This document shows, one piece after another, positions 1 through 4,141 of a stretch of DNA of 5,207 nt; position 1 is the first letter of the stretch, and each line of letters starts with the position of its first letter. This DNA comes from Halobacteroidaceae bacterium (GTDB lineage: Bacteria > Bacillota > Halanaerobiia > B1SED10-174), in assembly GCA_003550445.1 (NCBI GenBank), contig PUKG01000148.1, forward strand, positions 1-5,207, written 5' to 3'. Under the pieces are notes generated by a model. That model did not search any database, was not told the DNA's origin, and saw only the letters and a program-made list of their open reading frames with translations. The translations under genes were made by a program, and so were the position numbers.

Positions 1-77
1 GCCAGGTTATTTTGGAACAGGGCAAAAAAACCATCAACATCTTCCCTTTTAAACCAAGGATAAGTAAAATTTCCCAT
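1..77 (-). CDS. N-terminus of a probable membrane permease (partial, runs off left edge)
   Basis: An open reading frame begins with ATG at 77-75 and stays open for 25 codons to the window edge. The start is supported by an AGGAGG at 89-84 with a 6-base spacer. The peptide begins MGNFTYPWFKREDVDGFFAL and continues FQNNL. An aromatic-basic stretch followed by a D-x-D-G-F-F-x-L-x-x-x-N-L pattern recalls, from memory, the start of NCS2-like (xanthine/uracil type) permeases, just before their first membrane helix. That family call is inference from a short fragment, and no membrane segment is inside the window. The gene has its own promoter and lies after a terminator, so it is probably transcribed separately from the exported-protein gene upstream. 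Confidence 0.55.
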   Translation of the reverse strand, partial: MGNFTYPWFKREDVDGFFALFQNNL

Positions 78-109
78 TTTTCCCCTCCTTTTTATTATTT
101 GCTTTAATA

Positions 110-138
110 TTTATACAAAACTCAAAATAGTCCTGCAT
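110..138 (-). promoter_or_regulatory. Probable sigma-A-type promoter for the permease gene
   Basis: On the minus strand, TATAAA (115-110) is preceded by exactly 17 bases and then ATGCAG (138-133). The -35 match to TTGACA is poor, but the -10 is good and preceded by TTTTG. Transcription would begin near 103, giving a leader of about 26 bases that carries the AGGAGG site. The -35 region starts directly at the end of the U-tract of the upstream terminator, so promoter and terminator are packed back to back. The same TGCAGGAC block at the same spacing occurs in the promoter at 813-841. Confidence 0.45.
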
Positions 139-166
139 AAAAAAAGGCCCTTATAAAAGGGCCTTT
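139..166 (-). terminator. Rho-independent terminator of the exported-protein gene
   Basis: A perfect 10-bp inverted repeat (143-152 with 157-166, AAAGGCCCTT paired with AAGGGCCTTT) encloses a 4-base loop. On the minus strand it is followed by an uninterrupted run of seven T residues (145-139), partly shared with the stem base. It begins 6 bases beyond the stop codon of the gene at 173-661. In the plus direction only three T residues follow the stem, so termination should be one-directional. Confidence 0.93.
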
Positions 167-172
167 CCTGTC

Positions 173-661
173 TTAGTTTGTATTTATTCTTAACTCTTTT
201 GTATCCTTATTCCAATCAACCTCAACTTCATATCCCAGGGCAATAACCTCAGGCTTAACCAGTGTTCTGTTTCCATGTAAAATGGGATGCTGGTCAAATT
301 CCCAGTGTTTTTTATTTCCAAAAGCAATTTTATTTTCTAACTGAACAATGATTCTTATTCCTCTTTCTTTGTCCATCATGGCGATGGTTCGAACATCTTC
401 AAACCAGTGGACCTCCGCTCCCAGGGCAGAGAAAACCGGGCGAAGGGGAATAAGTAGGCGGCCATCGCGAATTACTGGATTAACATCGGTTTGAACTACC
501 CTGCCATTGACAAAAATTTCAATCTCACTTAAATCCTGTTCTGAAAACCCTGCTACATCTATTGGAAAGCGAAGCTCACTCCTTTCGGCGGAAAAAACAG
601 TTCCTCCAACAAAAACAATTGTCAAAACCAAAAAACCCAATAAAATTCTTTTGTTTATCAT
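173..661 (-). CDS. Exported protein with a copper amine oxidase N-terminal-like domain
   Basis: A 162-residue protein. Residues 1-25 form a signal peptide: positive N-terminus (NKR), hydrophobic core LLGFLVLTIVFVGG, then VFSAE with likely signal peptidase I cleavage near residue 24-25; no lipobox cysteine is seen. From about residue 45 to the end it matches the 'copper amine oxidase N-terminal domain' family (PF07833 type): IFVNGRVV, then DGRLLIPLRPVFSALGAEVHW, then a second half with RTLVKPEVIALGYEVEVDW. Despite its name, this family in Bacillota is usually a cell-surface or secreted accessory domain without oxidase activity, and no catalytic domain follows here. The start ATG (661-659) has AGGAGG at 676-671, 9 bases away. 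It appears monocistronic, between its own promoter (813-841) and terminator (139-166). Its role is unknown; binding or structural work at the cell surface is a guess. Confidence 0.85.
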   Translation of the reverse strand: MINKRILLGFLVLTIVFVGGTVFSAERSELRFPIDVAGFSEQDLSEIEIFVNGRVVQTDVNPVIRDGRLLIPLRPVFSALGAEVHWFEDVRTIAMMDKERGIRIIVQLENKIAFGNKKHWEFDQHPILHGNRTLVKPEVIALGYEVEVDWNKDTKELRINTN

Positions 662-674
662 TAATTTTTCCCTC

Positions 675-720
675 CTTTCAAAAGATCAATCAAAAGGAAA
701 TCTGAAAGTTTGTTTTGATT
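675..720 (-). promoter_or_regulatory. Possible pseudoknot-like leader element touching the ribosome binding site
   Basis: In the minus-strand leader, AATCAAAA (720-713) can pair with TTTTGATT (695-688). The loop between them contains CTTTCA (708-703), which can pair with TGAAAG (680-675), overlapping the first bases of the AGGAGG site. The two pairings interleave, as in an H-type pseudoknot. The first stem has a single G-C pair and both are short in AT-rich sequence, so chance is a serious alternative. It matches no riboswitch class I recognise. Confidence 0.25.
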
Positions 721-764
721 AAGCCCCCCTCAAAAAAATCCGTTCCCATAAAAATCGACGCCCT

Positions 765-796
765 TCCCAGTTTCCTTTTTTTTTCAAAAACTGGGA
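765..796 (-). repeat. Inverted repeat / hairpin in the 5' leader of the exported-protein gene
   Basis: A perfect 9-bp inverted repeat, TCCCAGTTT with AAACTGGGA (765-773 and 788-796), encloses a 14-base A/T-homopolymer-rich loop. It starts about 10 bases after the predicted minus-strand transcription start (near 806), so it would form a 5'-terminal stem-loop on the messenger RNA. No T-run follows on the minus strand, so it is not a terminator. A role in message stability or as a protein-binding site is inference. Confidence 0.5.
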
Positions 797-812
797 TATG
801 TTGATTATTTCC

Positions 813-841
813 ATTATAACATGGGAACACACGTCCTGCAA
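813..841 (-). promoter_or_regulatory. Sigma-A-type promoter of the exported-protein gene
   Basis: On the minus strand a perfect TATAAT (818-813), preceded by TGT, lies exactly 17 bases after TTGCAG (841-836), which shares TTG with the consensus. Transcription would start near 806, leaving a leader of about 145 bases before the ATG at 661, long enough for post-transcriptional control. Confidence 0.65.
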
Positions 842-871
842 TAGAGCCGAAAATTATTTTTTGACCTTCCT

Positions 872-899
872 TAAAGTTTTAGTGTGTTCTTTCCGATAA
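872..899 (+). promoter_or_regulatory. Sigma-28 (SigD/FliA)-type promoter for the REC-HDOD regulator
   Basis: TAAAGTTT (872-879) matches all 8 bases of the FliA -35 consensus, and TCCGATAA (892-899) matches 7 of 8 bases of the -10 consensus GCCGATAA. The spacer from TAAA to the -10 box is 16 bases, one more than the usual 15. Transcription would begin around 905-907, giving a leader of about 109 bases before the ATG at 1015. Sigma-28 normally drives late flagellar, chemotaxis and autolysin genes, so the downstream regulator may be a member of the motility regulon. Confidence 0.65.
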
Positions 900-1004
900 G
901 GAAAATAAGGACCAATCCTTTTTCTTATTCCGGGGTCTACAAAAATCATTTTTCATTGTTGTTACAAACCCCTTTTGAAAAAATCTATTATATACTTGAA
1001 ACCG

Positions 1005-1010
1005 GGTGAT
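1005..1010 (+). promoter_or_regulatory. Ribosome binding site fixing the REC-HDOD start at 1015
   Basis: GGTGAT (1005-1010) pairs with the GGUGAU part of the extended Shine-Dalgarno AGGAGGUGAUC. In that register the AGGAGG core ends at 1006, which puts ATG 1015 at an ideal 8 bases. The earlier in-frame GTG (1006) and ATG (1009) lie inside the site and are therefore unlikely starts. Confidence 0.75.
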
Positions 1011-1014
1011 GTTA

Positions 1015-2181
1015 ATGGAAAAAACCATTCTTTTTGTTGATGACGAAGAAGCCATTTTGAGAGCCTTTAAACGGTGTTTTCTCTTTTCTGATAATCCCGT
1101 TTATCTGGCGTCAAGTGGAGAAGAGGCTTTAAAGATATTAGCCTCAAAACCGATAAGTATAATTATTTCCGATATCCGGATGCCTCAAATGGATGGTTAT
1201 ACTCTCCTGCAGATTGTCCGGGAAAAATACCCCGATATTATCAGGATAATCCTGAGTGGTTATGCTGATGAAGAAATTCTTGTAAAGGCATTCCAGAAAA
1301 ACCTTGCAAAAATGTATCTGGTTAAACCCTGGGATAACGAAGAACTCCTTAAGATGATTGACAGTTTTTTCAGCCTGGAGGAAAGGTTGCAGGGAAAAAA
1401 CCTTCCTTTTCACCTCAATCATCTTGAAGACCTGCCTCCCCTTGGTTTTACTTATTATAAAATTCAAGACTTAATTGAAAAGGACCGATCAATGGAAGAA
1501 ATTGCTGCAGCAATAGGAGAAGACCCCGCCATTGCGGCAAGATTGCTCAGGGTGGTTAATTCTGCTTTTTACCGGATAAATACCGGTTCCATTAAGGATG
1601 CCCTGGTTTACCTTGGTCTTGTAAATACCAAAAACGTAATTCTTACCTCTACAGTTTTTGACTGGCTGGGGAAAGATAAGGTGGGACATCTCTATCAAGA
1701 AACTCTCTGGAAGCATTCAAGCATTTGTAATAAGGTAGTAAATGCTCTTTTCCGCCATCTTATGGAAAAAGAGATACCAAAAACCCATGCAACTGCAGGG
1801 TTATTCCATGATTTGGGGCGGGTTTTCCTTATAAAATATTTCGGGAAAAAATATCCTTTTAAAAACTCCCAAAAAGAAGAAACCATTACAAAAAAAGAAA
1901 AAAACGCCCTGGGAATCGATCACTCAGAAATGGGCGCCTTTCTCTTAAATTGGTGGGAACTTCCTCTCCCCATTATCGAAGCAGCCATGTATCACCATGA
2001 TCCTTTGGATGATAATATAATTCATAAGGACCTGGTGGCAATTGTCCACCTGGCTGACTACTTTTCCCATAAAATATCCAGAGAAACCTTCAACTCTCAC
2101 ATTTATCCACAGGTATTTGATTATTTTGGAGTAAGTGAACAGGAAATCGATACAATAATTGCCAATGAAAAAGGGCTTTAA
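1015..2181 (+). CDS. Response regulator with receiver (REC) and HDOD output domains
   Basis: A 388-residue cytoplasmic signalling protein. Residues 3-116 are a CheY-like receiver with the full active site: acidic pair D9/D10, phospho-acceptor D53 (IISDIRMPQMDG), S81 (ILSGY) and K104 followed by PWDNEEL, a form often seen in RpfG-type regulators. Residues about 135-330 are an HDOD domain, beginning LEDLPPLGF, with LLRVVNSAFYRI, LGLVNTKNVIL, and an HD-like core of H234, H265-D266 (GLFHDLGR) and DHSEMGAFLL followed by YHHDP (H327-H328) and D348. No GYP motif is present, so it is not a canonical HD-GYP c-di-GMP phosphodiesterase. HDOD proteins are generally regulatory scaffolds in motility, development or nucleotide-second-messenger signalling. 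No partner histidine kinase is adjacent. The sigma-28-type promoter upstream suggests expression with motility genes. Its stop codon touches the stop codon of the convergent sdaAA gene. The domain call is firm; the output is unknown. Confidence 0.93.
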   Translation: MEKTILFVDDEEAILRAFKRCFLFSDNPVYLASSGEEALKILASKPISIIISDIRMPQMDGYTLLQIVREKYPDIIRIILSGYADEEILVKAFQKNLAKMYLVKPWDNEELLKMIDSFFSLEERLQGKNLPFHLNHLEDLPPLGFTYYKIQDLIEKDRSMEEIAAAIGEDPAIAARLLRVVNSAFYRINTGSIKDALVYLGLVNTKNVILTSTVFDWLGKDKVGHLYQETLWKHSSICNKVVNALFRHLMEKEIPKTHATAGLFHDLGRVFLIKYFGKKYPFKNSQKEETITKKEKNALGIDHSEMGAFLLNWWELPLPIIEAAMYHHDPLDDNIIHKDLVAIVHLADYFSHKISRETFNSHIYPQVFDYFGVSEQEIDTIIANEKGL

Positions 2182-3051
2182 TTATTCTCTTTCGCTGATT
2201 TGGAGACCGGTTTTTGTTTGAGCCAGCCCCCCTTTTGCAGTTTCTTTCAATGAAGATGGTAATGATCTACCAACATCTACCATGGCATCTACAACCTCAT
2301 CGGGGGGAATCACACTCCGAATTCCACCTCTTACCATATCCACCGCCAGGAGAGCTTGAACTGCAGCAAAGCCATTTCTCTTAACACATGGAACTTCCAC
2401 CAGCCCACCCACAGGGTCACAGGCGAGTCCAATTAGGTTTTTAACACCAAGGGCAAAAGCATGGAAAACCTCCTCGCCTCTTCCACCCAACATAAACATA
2501 ACTCCCGCTGCGGCCATTCCTGCAGCTACACCACATTCAGCCTGACACCCCCCTGCTGCTCCTGCCATTTCCATTTTTTCCCCGACTACCATCCCAACGC
2601 CAGCCGCAACAAGCAAACCTTCAATCAACCTATTTTCATCGATCCCCTCTAATTCGGCAAAAGCAAAAAAAGTACCGGGAACTATCCCAGCCGAACCAGC
2701 TGTTGGAATGGCTACAATTCTCCCCATTCCTGCATTTTCCTGGGCGATTGCAATGGAATAAATTGCAGTTTTAATTGCACCCAAACCTGATAATGGGGGA
2801 TTTTCGCAAAAAAATTTCTCTAAAACTTTACTCTCATCTTTGATCATCCCCCCGGGGGTTATTTCGTCTCTTTTTAAACCTCTTTCCAGGCTTTCCCTCA
2901 TTACCTTTAGTCTTTTTTCTAACTCTTCCAGAATTTCTTCCCTGCCTGCACCCGTTTCATCCGTTTCTTTTTCCAGAATTACTTCTGCAAGAGAAATGTT
3001 TTTTTCCTTAGAAACAGAAAGCCATTTCTCAAAAGTCCAAAGGGGTTTCAT
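2182..3051 (-). CDS. sdaAA: L-serine dehydratase, iron-sulfur-dependent, alpha subunit
   Basis: A 289-residue subunit of the cytoplasmic [4Fe-4S] enzyme that converts L-serine to pyruvate and ammonia. Family hallmarks (SDH_alpha) are clear: TPGGMI (65-70), ENPPLSGLG, IPTAGSAGIVPGT (115-127), EMAGAAGGCQAECG (161-174), ACDPVGGLVEVPC (210-222) and the C-terminal AKGGLA. C169, C211 and C222 have the 42- and 11-residue spacing I recall for the cluster-ligating cysteines of characterised bacterial serine dehydratases, so the cluster should be intact. The length is normal for the stand-alone alpha subunit of Gram-positive bacteria. The start ATG (3051-3049) follows a GAGGTGAT site that contains the stop codon of sdaAB, with a 4-base gap, implying translational coupling. 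It is the last gene of its operon, and no terminator hairpin was found after it: the convergent regulator gene starts its stop codon at the next base. Confidence 0.97.
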   Translation of the reverse strand: MKPLWTFEKWLSVSKEKNISLAEVILEKETDETGAGREEILEELEKRLKVMRESLERGLKRDEITPGGMIKDESKVLEKFFCENPPLSGLGAIKTAIYSIAIAQENAGMGRIVAIPTAGSAGIVPGTFFAFAELEGIDENRLIEGLLVAAGVGMVVGEKMEMAGAAGGCQAECGVAAGMAAAGVMFMLGGRGEEVFHAFALGVKNLIGLACDPVGGLVEVPCVKRNGFAAVQALLAVDMVRGGIRSVIPPDEVVDAMVDVGRSLPSSLKETAKGGLAQTKTGLQISERE

Positions 3052-3054
3052 CTA

Positions 3055-3062
3055 ATCACCTC
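3055..3062 (-). promoter_or_regulatory. sdaAA ribosome binding site overlapping the sdaAB stop codon
   Basis: The minus strand reads GAGGTGAT (3062-3055), an 8-base match to the extended Shine-Dalgarno, and the TGA stop of sdaAB (3058-3056) lies inside it. The core ends 7 bases before the ATG. Ribosomes finishing the beta subunit therefore sit on the initiation site of the alpha subunit, which suits equal production of two partner subunits. Confidence 0.85.
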
Positions 3063-3721
3063 ACCCTGGGAATATAGCGACAACTTGAAACAAACTCTTT
3101 TTGTCTAATTTCTTCAATTATTTCCGGTCCAACAGCATTGTCACATTCTATGGTCATTGAAGCAAGTCCCCTGGGTTGACTTCTTTCCAGCCTCATATTG
3201 GCAATGTTAATCATTTTCGAAGCAAGAAGGGAAGCAATTTTCCCAACCATTCCCGGTCTATCAAAAAGTAATATCCAGAGAGTTGGGTATTGCCCATCCA
3301 AAAGGACATCAAAACCATTTATTTTTTCAATCAGAATATTACCTCCCCCCCTGGAGGAACCAAGCATTTCGATTGTTTCCTCTTTATTCCAGGTTTTTAT
3401 CTCCAGTGAATTAGGGTGTCCCGAAACAGGTTCAATAGCTTTAAATGTGTATTTAAAGCCCATTTCCGATGCAATTTCCAATGCATTTGGAATTCGACCA
3501 TCAGACGAATCCATGCCTAAAAGGCCGCCGATTACAGCCCGGTCAGACCCATGCCCCTTGTAGGTGGTTGCAAATGAACCAAAAAAGGTTATTTCAGCGC
3601 CTTCAGGTTCTTTCCCCAGAATATTTCGGGCCATCTTACCCAGACGGGCAACTCCAGCAGTGTGTGAGCTGGATGGCCCTACCATAATTGGTCCAAGAAC
3701 TGAAAAGATATTTTCTCCCAT
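3056..3721 (-). CDS. sdaAB: L-serine dehydratase, iron-sulfur-dependent, beta subunit
   Basis: A 221-residue partner of the alpha subunit. Residues 1-140 are the SDH_beta domain with the signature GPIMVGPSSSHTAGVARLG (10-28), the SDRAVIGGLLGMD region and HPNS; the SSSHT loop lies at the substrate site in this family. Residues about 147-221 form an ACT domain (TLWILLFDRPGMVGKIASLL, then INIANMRLER), the small-ligand-binding module typical of the two-subunit Gram-positive enzymes. The chosen ATG (3721-3719) gives the usual family length and is preceded by AGAGGGG (3733-3727) with a 5-base spacer. A longer reading from 3781 would add 20 residues unlike the family and overlap the upstream gene by 58 bases. 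The gap to the upstream small gene is 2 bases and to sdaAA 4 bases, so the three form one coupled operon. Confidence 0.97.
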   Translation of the reverse strand: MGENIFSVLGPIMVGPSSSHTAGVARLGKMARNILGKEPEGAEITFFGSFATTYKGHGSDRAVIGGLLGMDSSDGRIPNALEIASEMGFKYTFKAIEPVSGHPNSLEIKTWNKEETIEMLGSSRGGGNILIEKINGFDVLLDGQYPTLWILLFDRPGMVGKIASLLASKMINIANMRLERSQPRGLASMTIECDNAVGPEIIEEIRQKEFVSSCRYIPRVR

Positions 3722-3723
3722 TA

Positions 3724-4095
3724 TTACCCCTCTTCTCCGGGAAATTTCAGGGGAAGAACCCTGTTGGTATAGCCAATCCAATCCCGCTTTTCTTTATCGT
3801 TTAAATCCCTTAAAATAAATGGAAATAACCGGGTAAAGGCTTTTTCCAGCTTTCTGCTTTCTTTTATAGAAACCCCATCCCTCCACTTCCTTAAAAAAAG
3901 GATAAACCAGTTGCATAAAATTTTGGGATTGGTTAATAGGTAAAGGGGAATCCATTCATTGTTTTCTTCTAAATCACAGGTATGTTTATGATGGATGTGG
4001 AAGTTGCTAACCTTTCCTTCCTCCTCCTTCCAGGAAAGCAAACCCAGTTCCATTTTTTTTATTTCCTTGGAACAAACATCGCATTCAAGGGTCAA
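3724..4095 (-). CDS. Uncharacterised Cys/His-rich small protein in the serine dehydratase operon
   Basis: A 123-residue soluble protein that I do not recognise. The N-terminal 42 residues hold a candidate metal site: CDVC (C5, C8) and the dense cluster FHIHHKHTCD (H33, H35, H36, H38, C40), as in a small treble-clef or zinc-ribbon fold. The rest is helical-looking, basic and aromatic, with many Trp (W48, W63, W71, W106); LCNWFILFLRKW (60-71) is hydrophobic but too short and charged at its end for a confident membrane helix. No signal peptide is present. The start is taken as TTG at 4095-4093, 8 bases after AGGAGG (4109-4104). The in-frame GTG at 4104 overlaps that site and cannot use it. The gene ends 2 bases before sdaAB, so it is co-expressed with serine dehydratase. 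A role in regulation, metal or cluster supply, or an unrelated function are all open. Confidence 0.75.
   Translation of the reverse strand: MTLECDVCSKEIKKMELGLLSWKEEEGKVSNFHIHHKHTCDLEENNEWIPLYLLTNPKILCNWFILFLRKWRDGVSIKESRKLEKAFTRLFPFILRDLNDKEKRDWIGYTNRVLPLKFPGEEG
3727..3733 (-). promoter_or_regulatory. Ribosome binding site fixing the sdaAB start at 3721
   Basis: AGAGGGG on the minus strand, inside the last codons of the upstream small gene, stands 5 bases before ATG 3721. The TAA stop of that gene (3726-3724) fills most of the spacer. This supports the shorter start and translational coupling. Confidence 0.7.
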
Positions 4096-4103
4096 AACTC
4101 TCA

Positions 4104-4109
4104 CCTCCT
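4104..4109 (-). promoter_or_regulatory. Ribosome binding site deciding a TTG start
   Basis: A perfect AGGAGG (4109-4104), continuing as AGGAGGTGA, sits in the short gap after the malic enzyme terminator. The 8-base spacing points to TTG at 4095. A GTG whose first base is the last G of this site (4104) is in frame but would have no usable site of its own. Confidence 0.8.
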
Positions 4110-4117
4110 GTTTAGGG

Positions 4118-4141
4118 AAAAAACCCGGATACCCGGGTTTT
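4118..4141 (-). terminator. Rho-independent terminator overlapping the malic enzyme stop codon
   Basis: A perfect 9-bp stem (4120-4128 with 4133-4141, AAAACCCGG with CCGGGTTTT) closes a 4-base loop. On the minus strand it ends in six T residues (4123-4118). The TAA stop of malic enzyme (4142-4140) provides the first bases of the stem. Only 8 bases separate the T-run from the AGGAGG of the next gene in the same direction, so either the terminator is leaky or regulated, or the next operon starts from a promoter inside the malic enzyme gene. Confidence 0.85.

Larger units (their letters stand above)
662..1014. promoter_or_regulatory. Divergent intergenic control region
   Basis: About 350 bases without a protein gene separate the minus-strand exported-protein gene and the plus-strand REC-HDOD gene. 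Reading left to right it holds the AGGAGG site (671-676), a possible pseudoknot-like leader element (675-720), a 9-bp hairpin (765-796), a minus-strand -10/-35 promoter (813-841), a plus-strand sigma-28-type promoter (872-899), a leader of about 109 bases, and the GGTGAT ribosome binding site (1005-1010) of the regulator. The two promoters point away from each other and are about 30 bases apart. No tRNA, known riboswitch class or mobile-element end was recognised. Confidence 0.7.

Noticed and set aside
861..890. TTGACC at 861-866 as a sigma-A -35 box for the regulator
   Set aside because: No acceptable -10 box lies 16-18 bases downstream; the overlapping sigma-28 pattern fits far better.
907..920. 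AAGGA-CCAA-TCCTT hairpin followed by T residues as a terminator or attenuator
   Set aside because: Only a 5-bp stem right at the predicted transcription start, with little G/C content; unlikely to terminate.
932..972. Possible GGGGT/ACCCC pairing in the regulator's leader that could alternate with pairing to the GGGTG ribosome binding site
   Set aside because: Only 4-5 base pairs with a 31-base loop; too weak to distinguish from chance.
959..996. A second, proximal sigma-A promoter for the regulator (TTACAA or TTGTTA with TATTAT/TATACT)
   Set aside because: The -10-like sequences are plausible in this AT-rich stretch, but every -35 pairing has a poor match or a wrong spacer, so it is not called as a feature.
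1006..1014. GTG 1006 or ATG 1009 as the start of the REC-HDOD regulator
   Set aside because: Both lie inside the GGTGAT ribosome binding site, and the receiver domain begins normally from ATG 1015.
3722..3781. Upstream ATG at 3781 as the start of the serine dehydratase beta subunit
   Set aside because: It adds 20 residues not seen in the family, overlaps the upstream gene in another frame, and the ATG at 3721 has its own ribosome binding site and yields the normal length.
3198..3818. Plus-strand open frames opposite the serine dehydratase beta gene
   Set aside because: They mirror a well-conserved enzyme gene on the other strand and show no recognisable domain or initiation signal.
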